Notes: generated by a model from the sequence alone, not told the origin. A DNA stretch of 64,000 nucleotides from Hyperoodon ampullatus (GCA_949752795.1 OX457058.1:159529353-159593352), one strand, 5' to 3'; positions 47,750 through 59,939 are shown, counted from the stretch's first letter. A program made the numbers and translations.

Positions 47750-48740
47750 CTTTCAAGAATGTTATTCCTGCAATTAGCTCCTATATTTCTTGCATGAACC
47801 TTTTCTCCCTCTCTATGGGTTATTCACATTGACTTTAAAACTCTTGTCAGGTTTACCCGTATCAGAATATCTTGTCTACATTTTCCTCCGACCATCCTCA
47901 GTACTTGTTGGCTTCCCATTAATAGTAAAAGTCTCTCTTGTGAATTGTCTATGGTGGCTGTCTCTACTTTGTCTCCTCCCATTCTCTCTCAACCCTCTCC
48001 AGTTGGGCTTTTATCCCTCTGCACCATAGGGAGCGACCAATGTCCCTGGGAATAAAAGCTGGTGAAAACCATATTTTCCCTCATCTTACTGAACTTTCAG
48101 AAAAATTTTACACTGTTGAACATTCCCCACCTCCACTCCATAAACATGGAGTCTTCTAGTCTTCCATGCCTCTACACAACCATGTTTTCCTCCTGCCTTA
48201 CTGAACACTTCTTCAGAAAAGTCTGAAGGCAATTATCTAATAATTTAATAATTTCAGGCAATTATTCCTATACTAGGTCTCCAATTTTGGCAGAGATTTT
48301 TATCCCTGTTCTGAATCCTCTTCTCACTTTATGCCCTCTAAGAAATTTTATCTACTTCTATGGTTTCAAAGACCACTCTCTAGGTTGGTGAATCTCCAGT
48401 TCATATCTCTTCCTCTTACCTCTTCCTTACAATCTGGACACATGGCGAGGTATCTTCTTGGTATCTCCAATGAGACACTAAATACTTTCAAATTTAATAC
48501 GTCCAAAACATGTTCCAAACATTTTCCCATATAACACACTCAGCACAAAGTTTTCCTTGCCAAATAAATGACACCATCCATTTCATCAGACCAAAACTAT
48601 ACAATTCATTCCTTATTCATTCTTTATTTTTACTTCTCACACCATATCCAGTTGGCTGTGCCTCCAAAAATATCTTAAATCTTACCATCTTCCAAATGAT
48701 AGGCATATGTTACCCACACAACAGTCTTTAACTGGTTTTA
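47750..48740 (+). mobile_element. L2 LINE, internal RT region
   Basis: Blocks in L2 order: 'ctccagttgggcttttatcc', 'catcttactgaactttcaga', 'catgttttcctcctgcctta', 'tctggacacatggcgaggta', 'aatttaatacgtccaaaaca'. Frames are broken and the RT motifs are not intact. Confidence 0.65.
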
Positions 48741-49397
48741 TTATTATCTCCGTTTTTGCACCTGGTGCTCGCCAACACCAGAGTTTAGTATCTATGTTTT
48801 CCATTTCTAATAGTTGCATTTGCATACTTTAATCTACTAATAATTTTCATTTGCTGTCACTACTTTTAAGAGTTAATTAGTAATATGTATACCTTTAGAC
48901 TTATTTATTCCATTTCTTAATATTCCTAATTTATATATTATTATAATGATGCTGTTTGCCTTCAATTCCTTCCTTTGTTCTCAAATCTCCCTTTTCATCT
49001 CACTTTATTATTAAATATACTTTGAGTTCTTGTTGTATGAAACCTATATTTTTATAAATATAATTTTATATTTATATAAAATATATTTATATATTTTATA
49101 AATATTAATATAATTTATACTTTATGTGTATTATGTCTTTATAAAGCATAAAATGATAAAGAGGACTTACATCCTATTCTTTGTGCTGTATTTTTTCTAG
49201 GATGATTCTTTGTCTTTTTGTTTCCGTCTTTCTTCCATCCCTCTCGCCTTCTTTCCAATGTGTCAGGCCCTCATTTATATTTAATTTACAAAGAAAAAAC
49301 AAACTGGCCTCTGACCCAGTGGAAATAGAGGCATGATCAATTAATCAATCAATCAAAATTTCTCAGAAAAGGAAGGTTTGAACAGAGCTGCAGAATA
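48741..49397. other. AT-rich DNA
   Basis: Includes a run of almost pure A/T at about 49050-49135 with repeated 'tataaatat' words. No gene seen. Confidence 0.5.
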
Positions 49398-49403
49398 AAA
49401 GTC

Positions 49404-49441
<38 letters not shown>

Positions 49442-49641
49442 GGTACGCGGGCCTCTCACTGCTGCGGCCTCTCCCGTTGCGGAGCACAGGCTCCGGACGC
49501 GCAGGCTCAGAGGCCATGGCTCACGGGCCCAGCCGCTCCGTGGCATGTGGGATCCTCACTAACCGGGGCACGAACCCTCGTCCCCTGCATCGGCAGGCAG
49601 ACTCTCAACCACTGCACCACCAGGGAAGCCGAAAGTTTGCC
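49398..49641 (-). mobile_element. CHR-type SINE, short G+C-rich subfamily, reverse
   Basis: The body is 49408-49630 with an unbroken T31 tract (49409-49439) as its reversed tail. The flanks 'aaagtctgcc' and 'aaagtttgcc' differ at one base. The body is close to the copies at 899 and 1877. A long uninterrupted tail usually means recent insertion. Confidence 0.94.
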
Positions 49642-50191
49642 GTTTTTTGGTGTGGGAGCCGCTCTTGGGCCACCAGGGAAGTGGAGGAGCAAGCAGGAAA
49701 ATTCAGCTGAAACAGCGCTCTCTCTCCTGAAAGATTCTTTTTCTTTTTTTCTTTCTCTCCATATGGAATTGATATATATCATTTTTTCTGGGAAGATTGG
49801 TAAGGGTATGGGTCATTTCTCCAACTCAGTGTTTTACTGTTTGCTTTTCACTTACTCTTGTTAGCAAGGTGCATTATGAAAACTGTCAGTTTTATCAAAT
49901 CTTAAGTAAGATTTCTGTGGAATCATTCCTTACTGTATTTATGTTTATTGTGATGTTCCTGGTCATCACCTTCAAGTGTATTGCAGGAGGTTGTGCCCCT
50001 TTTCTTAATGGATTGCTGATGGTGATTTTTTGTCCCCATTTTTACAGGCATTAGGGAAGGGACTTGATTAAAGGAATTTTCTCTCTTCCATTTCAGTGGT
50101 GAAACCCACCTGAACAATGTGGTTTATTTCCCCAATATAAATAAGAATCTGTATTTTCTGCCACTTTACAGGTTGGCTGCCTCCATATGGT
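49642..50191. other. Unassigned DNA
   Basis: Frames of 85 to 105 codons start within the SINE or beyond it and have no domain. Confidence 0.45.
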
Positions 50192-50562
50192 AAAAAGTAT
50201 TGCTGGACTTCCCTGGTGGCACAGTGGTTAAGAATCTGCCTGACAATGCAGGTGACTCGGGTTCGAGCTCTGATCTGGGAAGATCCCACATGCTGTGGAG
50301 CAACTAAGCGCGTGCACCACAACTACTGACCCTATGCTCTAGAGCCCACGAGCCACCACTACTGAAGCCCATGCGCCTAGAGCCCGTGCTCCACAACAAG
50401 AGAAGCCACCGCAATGAGAAGCCCACGCTCTCAACGAAGAATAGCCCCCGCTTGCCGCAGTTAGAGGAAGCCGGCGCACAGCAACAAAGACCCAACACAG
50501 CCAAAAATAAATAAATAAATAAATTTATTTTTTAAAAAGTTAAAAAAAAAAAAAGTATTGCT
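50192..50562 (+). mobile_element. CHR-type SINE, long form
   Basis: The body is 50205-50549 and the flanks 'aaaaagtattgct' are identical (50192-50204 and 50550-50562). It is the longest SINE here, with repeated 'actactga' and 'ctagagccc' segments in the middle, 'acaaagacccaacacagcca' at the end and an AAAT/AATA-rich tail. Confidence 0.96.
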
Positions 50563-52917
50563 TATTTAGCTATTTCCCCAACCCTAACCCCTTACCTCAT
50601 CAAATCAGCCCAGCAAGTTTTGAGCACAAATTGCTGAAAGAATGGGCCCTGCAACTACCTTTCCTTACTTTATAGTTTCTCACTAGTTCCAGCTTAGGCC
50701 CATGGGCATCAAAGAGAATGTCTGGGCTGGAAGAAAGCCTAGAAACCATTTAATTTAAAAATATCTTTGAATAAAAGCCTCCATCACTGCTTGGGATTGT
50801 TAAATTCATTCTCTAGACATGCTTGGAGATTTCATGGACAGGAATGAAATATGAGGACATAACTTAAGGTTTTCTATTTTCCACAGTTTGGTTTGTACCG
50901 AAAATTTTATAGACAGAGGTTAGTTATTATAGTCAGGACACCTTTACTTCCTTTGGCTTAATGGACTAGTTCCATTTTTCTCTTCAGAAAATCATGGACA
51001 TGGACAGACAATATGGATGGATGGCTTTTGTGATAAACGGAAAGTCAAGTATGGAAGTGCTAATGGCTTCGTATCCTATACACATTTATTAACACACAGT
51101 GACAGCTTTAATAGATGAGCAGATTATGTGTGTTCATCATGGTCTATCTATAGATTAATAAATACTGAATCATATTTACTCCACCTAACAGAATAAACCA
51201 ATTCCTCTTAAAGGAGCACTTTGTGACCTACTATGGAAAATTGCTTAAAATGCAAATACTTGGGCAAACAGTTTTTGACTAGCTTCTGAAGTTTTTAGAG
51301 TGAAAAATCTCAATAATTACTATTAATATCTACAACTTCTAACTCAGTTATTAAACACATCAACTAGTATACAAAGACTTATAGAGGTATGTTTGATGAG
51401 ACATTAATGACATCGTTCTGCTCATAATTATAAACACTATTATGAAAATATTGCATTGATCATGACCTTGAAAAATGTAAGAGAACCTGGTAAGCAGAAC
51501 CATATTAAAAACGTTATTCCTCTTTTTTTCTGAGGTCTTTGCCACTCTTGCTAACCCTTTTCTCTGCCCCCATCTTTCCGCAAATTCTGAACACTATCTC
51601 CTATCATATTCTTTTTACTTATAAATATTACATAAGTGCTTGACTTTTAAAAATTAAGGCAACATACATTCAATGTTTATTTTAGCCAGACTCTTCTCTC
51701 ATTCTCTGTTTATTAAGACTCAAGGCCAATTGACAAAACAAATTAATAGAAAACACCTTTTTATCATTCAGCTCTTTATTTTATTCTGGTAAGTTTTAAA
51801 TCATCTTAGTAGCAAAGCAATTATTCAATGGGGACTAAAGACTATAAATGCTTCAAGTTTTACACCTGCTCCAGGTATGAAATTTATTGTTCTTTGTTGA
51901 AAAAATTTTCATAATTAAAATAAATAAATTAGTTAGAAAGGCCAAAAAAAATTCATCTAACTTTTCCTTTTTACCTTCTCTGGTAGGGCACCAATGCAAT
52001 TGAATTGATGTAGTTTACAAGACAATGAATAATTGCATTTTTTAAATTTATCTTTTGTGAGAAGTAATTGCAATTGTAGATTTTGAAAGCCCTTGGAATA
52101 TTTAATTGCAGGGAGTTTTTCAGATTAGGTTTTTAGAAAGAATTTAGGTAAAATAATAGGACAAGGATTTGCTAAGCTTGCGGGACATTACATCTAAATT
52201 CAGATACTGCTATTGTAATTTAATGGAAGTCATTTTTTTAAAGAGTAAAATTTCATAAAATATATTCAGGAATATTGCCACTTACTAAAAATCTAATAAT
52301 GATGTAATTCTGCAATTCTAATGAATAATTCTTCCTTGAATTGGATTCATGGACCTCTCTGATGTTATGTTTTATCCTCAGGGAACATGGTTCAGTGAGA
52401 CTCTATTTTACCTATTATTGTTGGGTCTGTAATGCTCTGGACCTACTTCTCCTTATCTTTGGAGAGATGATGCATGCATATCAGTCCTACCTCCAATACA
52501 AATACAGCAGATAAAAAAGGCTCTAGGCATTTGTTTTGCGTTTGCTTTTCAAGTTCATAATCAATATTCTTTATAATAAAGAAGGTGCTTTCTTGTATAG
52601 TTTATAAAAGGTCTTTATTCCTATGCTTAGTCTCCTTATTTTCCTAATGTCATAAAAAATAATATGCACACAGTCTAACTCCATATTTTACCCATTCACC
52701 ATGTATTTTTGAGAAGTCCTTTGAAGACGCATTTACGACAAACTAACATGGAATCAAAAAAGTTCCAGACTCTGAAAGGTGCTCTGAAGCAGCTTTAATT
52801 TAATTATATGAATTATTTAAGAGGAACATCCTTTGATGTACAAATGCTGCTCCTGGAAATCTGTGTGCTAAATCTGGCAGCAGAAGCACAGAAACATCTT
52901 TGTAACTGTTAAATTAA
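50563..52917. other. Unique AT-rich DNA, possible conserved non-coding block
   Basis: No repeat recognised over 2.3 kb, unusual for this window. Homeodomain-like TAATTG words cluster at 52030-52110 ('aataattgcatt', 'gtaattgcaattg', 'tttaattgcagg'). No coding frame of note. Confidence 0.4.
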
Positions 52918-52938
52918 GGGGCGGGGGTGGCGGGGGGG
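52918..52938 (+). other. G-quadruplex candidate
   Basis: 'ggggcgggggtggcgggggg' gives G runs of 4, 5, 2 and 7 in about 20 bp, next to a purine tract (52939-52961). Confidence 0.7.
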
Positions 52939-53105
52939 AGAAAGAAAGAAAAAGAAAAAAAGCCTACACAAAATCAAATGTCATAACATTCCTTAAATTA
53001 AAAATTAAAGCTATGCGTTTTCATAGACTGACTAAAACAAGCCAAAATACACAACTGTTTTGGGCTTCAATAAAATAATAAATAATTATAATAGCAATTA
53101 CTCAA

Positions 53106-54000
53106 GAATTAAAGGGAACCAGAATGCACAGAACCTTCTACTGAGCAAACTCTGAATTAAACGGAACCAGAACTCGCAGAACCTTCCGGAGTCCACTGGG
53201 CAAACTCTGAATTAAACGGAACCAGAACTCGCAGAACCTTCCGAAGTCCCCTGAGCAACCTGAATTAAACGGAACCAGAACTCGCAGAACCTTTTGGAGT
53301 CCACTGGGCAAACTCTGAATTAAACGGAACCAGAACTCGCAGAACCTTCCGGAGTCCCCTGATCAAACCTGAATTAAACGGAACCAGAACTCGCAGAACC
53401 TTTCGGAGTCCACTGAGCAAACTCTGAGTTAAACAGAACTAGGACTCGCAAAATCTTCCTGAGTCCCCTGAGCAAACTCTGAATTAAACGGAACCAGAAC
53501 TCGCAGAACCTTTCGGAGTCCACTGGGCAAACTCTGAATTAAACATAACCAGAACTCGCAGAACCTTTCAGAGTCCACTGGGCAAACTCTGAATTAAACC
53601 GAACCAGAACTTGCAGAACCTTCCGGAGTCCCCTGGCAAACTCTGAGTTAAACGGAACCAGGACTCGCAAAACCTTCCTGAGTCCCCTGAGCAAACTCTG
53701 AATTAAACGGAACCAGGACTCGCAGAACCTTTCGGAGTCCACTGGGCAAACTCTGAATTAAACGGAACCAGAACTCGTAGAACCTTTCGGAGTCCACTGG
53801 GCAAACTCTGAATTAAACCGAACCAGAACTCACCGGGAGGCTCCGGGCTCACAGAACCTTCGGGAGTCACCTGAGAAAACTCTGAACTAAATGGAACCAG
53901 AACTCGCAGAACCTTTTGGAGTCCACTGGGCAAACTCTGAATTAAACGAAACCATAACTCACCGGGAGGCTCCAGGCTCACAGAACCTTCGGGAGTCCAC
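53106..54000. repeat. 55-bp minisatellite, 16 units, with higher-order structure
   Basis: Units begin 'gaattaaacggaaccaga' and end 'gggcaaactct'. Unit starts: 53106, 53154, 53209, 53262, 53317, 53371, 53426, 53481, 53536, 53591, 53645, 53700, 53755, 53810, 53884 and 53939. Most are 53-55 bp. The unit at 53810 is 74 bp and the last is 62 bp; both carry the extra segment 'accgggaggctcc(g/a)ggct'. Two sequence types exist: 'gtccactggg' and 'gtcccctgag'. Units starting 53426-53591 match those starting 53645-53810 one by one at 219-bp spacing. The array is richer in G+C and CpG than the DNA to its left. It does not encode a protein: most units are not a multiple of 3. Confidence 0.97.
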
Positions 54001-54210
54001 CGCGTATCTTCCCCCGCCAGGCTTGGTGCCCCAGCTGGTCACCGCTGCTGTGCTGGGCTGTCCCCGCAGCCTGGCTGCTCTGACCCCTCCTGCGGCTGCG
54101 GCGGCGCCGAAGCTGCTGACGGGACATCAGCACTGTTTGGTGTGACTGCCTCTCACTGTAGCCGGGGCGGAGCCGAATCCTCCTCCTCCTCCTCCTCGTG
54201 GACCACGTAC
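54001..54210. other. CpG-rich block beside the minisatellite
   Basis: Contains 'gctgcggcggcgccgaagct', 'gccggggcggagccgaatc' and a CTC/CCT run at 54179-54198. The sharp rise in G+C begins with the array and fades after 54210. It could be a small CpG island, or part of the same inserted unit as the array. I see no TATA box, no splice donor I would trust and no known gene. Confidence 0.5.
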
Positions 54211-54305
54211 CAGCCCATTGGAATCACCTGCATCTTGTTAAAGTGCCGAATCCTAGGCCTTCATCAGCTGCAGCGGATTTTCAGAGAACCTGCGTTTGAC
54301 AAGGT
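54211..54305 (+). mobile_element. MER5-like hAT fragment
   Basis: 'attggaatcacctgcatctt' followed by 'gttaaagtgccgaatcctag' fits the 5' part of MER5A/B. The other end is missing. Confidence 0.55.
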
Positions 54306-54310
54306 TTTTG

Positions 54311-54740
54311 AATTTTCTAGAGCTACATAACAAATCACCTCGAAACCTAGACGCTAAAAACAGTAAACATTTATGACCTCCCACCATTTCTGAGGGTCAG
54401 GGAGCAGTTTCACTGGATGGCTCCAGCTCAGTCCTTCCTAAGGCTGCGGTAAGATTTGGCCAAGGCTTGCCTGGGGCCGGAGGGCCACTCACTGCCTGGC
54501 CAGTTAACGCTGGCGTGGCTGGAGGTGACAGCTCCTCATCATGGGGCCTCTCCACCCCACGGGACAACTCGAGAGTCCTTACAACATGGCAGCTGGGGCC
54601 CACCAGCAAGTGGTCCAAGAGAGCCAGGAGGAAGTCCCAGTGCCTCCAAAGTCACCCGCGTCATTACACAGGTTGGCCTCACTCAGGCTGGGTGGGATGA
54701 CCGGGGCCATGACTGCCAACAGGCAGGCTCACTGGTGCTG
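54311..54740 (-). mobile_element. MaLR/ERVL-type LTR fragment, reverse
   Basis: 'gagctacataacaaatcacc', 'ccatttctgagggtcaggga' and 'cttacaacatggcagctggg' lie in the order of an old MaLR/ERVL-type LTR read in reverse. The poly-A signal is degraded. Subfamily unresolved. Confidence 0.6.
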
Positions 54741-55044
54741 GCATGAGGCTGCCCACCAAACCCATTACAGTCGGAGCATTAGCTTCTCCCCAAGCTTACA
54801 CCCCTGATGTACAGGGGCTGGGAAGGTTTTTGAGATTCCTTGGTGTTGGTGGCATGGGGTCTCCTTCAGGGCAATGGGCTGCTTGCCCAGGCCGGTTCTG
54901 GAAAGACCTCGCTCATCCCCTGCCGCAGACACACCCGTCGGATGAACACACCACGACTCAAGCAGGCTATTTGAACAGTGCGTGACTGGTGAGTATCACT
55001 GTCTCCCCAAGGAGTTAAGGTGACTCGCTCTCCCACCGGCATCT
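54741..55044. other. Unassigned, moderately G+C-rich DNA
   Basis: Short overlapping frames on both strands without domains. Confidence 0.45.
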
Positions 55045-55290
55045 CCATTCCTCCACAACCCATCAGCACTTGGTTTTGTCCAATTTCTATTTTTTACCCA
55101 TTTGGTGGGTGTGAAGTGGATCTCATAGTTTTCAGGTGAATTTCCGAGATTACTAATAAGACTTATTAGCCATTTAGATTTCCCTTGAGTGAAATGCCCA
55201 TTTTTCTACTACACTGTTTCTTTCTTGATCATTGGAATCCTTTATATATTTTGGATATTAATCCTTTCCAGTTACATGTGTTACAAATTT
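55045..55290 (-). mobile_element. Old L1 fragment, reverse
   Basis: 'ggtgggtgtgaagtggatct', 'aagacttattagccatttag' and 'ctttatatattttggatatt' match the reversed ORF2 end of old L1s. Confidence 0.8.
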
Positions 55291-56528
55291 TAACAAAAGG
55301 CTAATTCTGGGTAAAACTACCAGGTGCTGGAGAAGATGCAAATGGCTGATTAACTCTCCCTCCATGAGCATTGAAGCCCTGAATAGTGATTACTTGGCGT
55401 CACTCAATAACCATAGTCTTGGAGCAGACTTTTCTTTATGAAAAATTAGTATTGGAATGAGGTGCCACTTCTATTGTATAGCCAAAAACAGTCCCTTGGA
55501 GGATATTGCTTCACTGTAGAGAAGGATTTAAAAGTCCCTCTAAGTTTTGAAAATTTAAGGCAAACAGGCAGTGTTCACCAGTAAATGTTTGTGTGTAGAT
55601 GTAGATATAGGTATGTAAAAATGGGTGTGTGTTTCTTGCTTAGCAACATTTGCCTTTCACCTTTATGTGCAATGGGGGGATCCCTTGTTGGGATGTGCGG
55701 AGGTGGTCCCATGCAGAGGGGCAAACCAGGCTCCAGGGGAAGACTTATTCCAGCACCTAAGGAGGCTGGGGCTAGGTTCTTCTCCAGCATGGCCCAACTG
55801 GCACCATGCTAAGCATTAGGGGGACATGGCTGAGCATGCGAGTGTGATCTAGAAGAGAAGTGTCCTCAGAGTTCAGGGGGACACTGCTGGGTGGATGGAA
55901 AGAAAAGAACTGAATCAGTAGGAATATCATAGCAACTATGAAGAAACTTTGTGCGGTTAGAATGTGCAGGACCCCCTGTAACCTCACGTGGCAGAGACCC
56001 AAGCCACAACATTAGTGGACTGGTCACACTTGCTGGTTTCCTCTTGCTTCCTGGCTTTTTGCAGCAGGATGGAACTTTGAAATAAGTCCCTAGAGTTCCT
56101 GACCAAGTAAGGTGTTTGGGGGAGGCCTTGGGAAATAAGGGCACTTCTGTCCCTGAGGGCAAGTGGGTGCTTGAGCAATAAACTGGAAAAAAAGGAAGAC
56201 ACATGTGTTTTGTTCCTTATGGTTTGCAAACTTCTTTTAAAAAAAATCTCATATTTGATCCTGGGACCAGCTGTGAAATAGGCCTTATTAAATCCCAGAT
56301 TGTTAAGTGAAGGAACTGAGACTAAGGAAGATGAAGGGATCTAAGTTCATAGAGAGGAGACTGATAGCCTTGATCTACTAAATAGCAAAACTCAGTGTTT
56401 CCAGAGACTCAAAATTACTACTTCACTTATTGGCCCTTTCCTTAAATACAAGTTAATTCTCTAGCAATGGATGCAACTTTCGTTTGAGAACATTATCATA
56501 TTTGTGTTTAATCATCCAGTAAATTATC
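55291..56528. other. Unassigned DNA
   Basis: A 112-codon minus frame (55866-56204) and several shorter ones overlap with no recognisable domain. No repeat named with confidence. Confidence 0.45.
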
Positions 56529-57165
56529 CTAGTCACTATGGTCGGCAGAATGCTTATATGTCCCCCATGATTACTGACCCCTGATATGTAGTCTGTATAA
56601 GCTTCTTGAGTGAGGGCAGACCCTGTGAATATGATGAAATATCTCTTTTATGATCATGTTATGTTATATGGCAGAAGGGAGATTAGCCAGACATAATCAG
56701 GTGTGGTGTAGCCTGACTTAACCAGGTGAGCCCTTTAAAAGCAGAGCGTGTTCTCTGGCTGGTTGTAGAGGAAGAAGAGAAACACATTTAGGCTGGCCTG
56801 GAAGGAAGTAAACATCCATGATTGTGAACTGTCTATGGGGTACATGTAGTAAGGAACTGTGGACAGCCTTTAGGAGCTAAGAGTGGCCCCTGACTGACAC
56901 CTAACAGGGAAAGAAAGAGACCTCAGTTATTCAGGTGCATGGAGATGAATTCCAACAACCAGGGAGCTTGGAAGAGGACTCCAAGGCTCACATCATTTTT
57001 GCTAGTTTATATCTTCATTACAACCTCGTGAGCTCCTGAGCAGACAATCCAGCTAACCCACACCCAGACTCTTGAGACACAGAAACCTTGAGGTGATCAA
57101 TCTGTGTTGCTTTAAGCTGCTGAGTCTGTGGTAATTTGTTAGGCAGCCATAGAAAACGAATACAG
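56529..57165 (+). mobile_element. MLT1-type MaLR LTR
   Basis: Near full length: 'tatggtcggcagaatgctta', 'gtgaatatgatgaaatatct', 'aaccaggtgagccctttaaa', 'aggagctaagagtggcccct', 'cctcgtgagctcctgagcag', 'aagctgctgagtctgtggta', ending 'gaaaacgaatacag'. Subfamily is probably MLT1C or D. A fossil solo LTR. Confidence 0.88.
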
Positions 57166-59509
57166 TCCTCTTTCCTGATGGTATTAGTATGCATGTCAAA
57201 TGTAACAATTTCCAAGTGACTATAATGTTCAATGTTAACAAAAAAAACCCCAACAGAATTAAAAAAATATTAGACTGGATGGAGATTTTTGAGGGCTTTT
57301 CCCCCAGTTTTACTGTCAGGCCACCTTTCAAACAGCAAATTTCCTGAAATTATGCAAAAGTTTCTAAGTATCTTGGACTAACAATTTCTTCACCCTTGAT
57401 ATGGTACATCATCTATCTTCCTGTTACAGATTCCCTACAGTGTTTTCCTCTTCTTAATTCTTTTCTCTGGATATTCCTGTTATTCTTTTCTCTTCGGTAA
57501 ATTCTGGTAGTTGGAGAGCTATACTTTCACATTATGTTAGATGGAATGATGTCTTCCTGGTCCAGGTGTACAGTTGCTTTGGTTCTTTCTTGTAGGCAGA
57601 ATAATCTTTCAGTGTTTCCATGATGTGCAAACAAATGGGAATGTAACTGGTATTTCCTGTAGTACATCTGAGAAAGGAGTCATGGGATCACTACTTTCTC
57701 AAAAACTCATCATGATGTGAACTTCACTAGTGAGGTTTTGCAGGCTGCTGAGCCAATGAGAAACATATCTTAAGCCTCAAAGGAACAGAACAGGGAGCAC
57801 TGCAACTCTTTTGTGGAGCTTTTGTCCCTAAGGACAATGCTAACTTTTGCTATCTTTTTCTAGCCTTGATAAACTGTAGAATGAAATGGCAGCTTGGTTT
57901 CACCTATTGAGCCAACTCTGCTTAATTGGTAATGCTAGCCTAGCTAGTTGCTCTCAGGCAGGAAGGATTCTGAGGCCAGTGAAGTAATACAGTGATTGAT
58001 TAATAATGTCTACAAAGGTCATGACACAGAAAAACGTTCATACCCACATGAATTACATGGATGATAACCATGAAATAACTATAACTATCCACCCATAAAA
58101 TGAATTGAAAATATGGATCACTTACATTAAGGATTTTGAGAAATAAAAACATGTAACTGAGGGAGAAATTCTCATTTCAGCTTTATGTTATTTATTATCT
58201 AAATTTACCTGTCAATAGATATTTGTTCTTTCTTAGACAAGTATAAACAGCCGTACAACTCTCTTGTTATATTTCATCCTAAGATTTATTCAGACATTTA
58301 AGAAAATCATACATTCCAAAATTGCTTCCCATCTTAAAATTGATATTTTATTTTTTCTCAATTTAATAACCCTTCGAATCTTGTAATGTATTAACCAGAT
58401 ACTGCATAATCTATCCTCTTTACCTTTAAATACTTTATTAATATGGTGATGTCTGTGAGCCTATATCTGAAAGTTGGTGCCTGGAGAATGAAAACATAAT
58501 TACCATCCATGTGCAGCTCTCTTCTCCACTTCTAATCTGTGTGGAAGTTGCATAGCAGCACTGAAATGACAGCATTTACTTTACTTTCCTACACTACGGA
58601 ATGGGACTAATTTCAAAGCTATTTATCCTACTTGTAGAATGAGAGTGGGAGTTTGGTACTAATTTACCAGGTATCTGGGCTGTGAAATTCTCCTAGCATA
58701 CTTATGTTTCCTAGAGAATATAAAAAAATGGGAATTAATTATGCTACAATCCACAAAAGGCAGTGGATGAAACCTGTAGGCAGGTGCTGGCCCCTGTAAG
58801 CACGAGAGGCCCGGCTCTCACTACATTTTAGTCTCCATTTTACAGAATCATTAGCATCAGATTAGCACTGGGGAGATATGTATTGTACTAGGGATTTTGT
58901 TCTTATCCAAGATAACATTGACCAAGAACAACAAACTTAATTGAGGGTCTACATAGCAGAAAATGCTAAATTTTGCTAACCCCTAAACTATAGAACCTTA
59001 TGTCATCTTCTTCTGGTCTGGATGACATCTTATGAAGGTAAAAATAAAAATGCAGCTGATCATGCCTAAACATAGATATGAAAATTAGTCAAACTATCAA
59101 TGGTTTGGATCTACAATATGTGGTTCTACTGCAATATTTCAGCCCAATTACATCCGTGATCTTCATAGGCAGAGAGAAGGTCATATTACACAGAAAACAG
59201 ACAGCTTTGTATATAAACAGAGAAGAATAGCTACTTATATACTATGATTTGACAGAGCATAGGAAGATCCTCTTCTAGAAGATATGAACTTGACTGATTA
59301 TTGATCCACCATTGCAGTCATCATGTCATAAATACTATCTAAACTTCAACGTGTTTTTTTGTTTGTTTGTTTTGCTTTTTCTTAACCTTATATCTAAATA
59401 GAACTCTATTGATTGCAATTTTAGAAATATCTCCACAATCTGCTACTGTTCGCTAAGCACTCAGCATTTCTGGCATGGCTTATTTTTACAAACTTCCTAG
59501 CTGATCTGT
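57166..59509. other. Unassigned AT-rich DNA
   Basis: No gene or named repeat recognised over 2.3 kb. Confidence 0.5.
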
Positions 59510-59690
59510 TCATGTTAATAACAATTGTTAGCATTTATTAAGTACTTATTATTTGCCAGGTTCTGTCCTAAATCATTTACCTGCATTACATCATTGAATC
59601 CTCAGAGCAACCCCATGAGTTAGGTTATTTTTTACCCCATTTACAAATGAGGAAATGTGAAGGTCCCATAGCCAACTGAGTAGTGGAGAT
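59510..59690 (-). mobile_element. MIR SINE, reverse
   Basis: Clear reverse MIR: 'tattaagtacttattatttg', 'aatcctcagagcaaccccat', 'accccatttacaaatgagga'. Confidence 0.85.
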
Positions 59691-59939
59691 GAGATATGTA
59701 CTAGTCTCTTCCCTGCTGCAGTTCACCTTCACTAAGAATCACAAACTCAGAAGTCTATAGGAGCAAGGAGGAAACAGAAGTGCATGATGAGAGCAGATTC
59801 TAAATTGTGTTGTGCTCCACCATAGTTACTGCCTGGTTACATCATTTTTTAAAGTGCAGCACTGACCAAACAATTCCCTAAGGGATAAGGGCCACTAGTT
59901 ATAGATTTCTGACATTTTTCTCTATGCAATAATCAATGT

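Noticed and set aside
49055..49130. Possible matrix-attachment or origin sequence
   Set aside because: AT content alone is not enough evidence; no consensus or experiment can be cited from the sequence.
53539..53981. Minus-strand frames in the minisatellite that look like a leucine-rich repeat protein
   Set aside because: Most units are 55 bp, not a multiple of three, so the frame drifts from unit to unit. The frames stay open only because the repeat has few stops. No start context or gene setting.
53106..54000. CRISPR-like array of direct repeats
   Set aside because: Units are contiguous without unique spacers, in a mammalian setting.
55866..56204. 112-codon minus-strand frame as a possible gene
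   Set aside because: Several frames overlap here on both strands; none has a domain or gene context.
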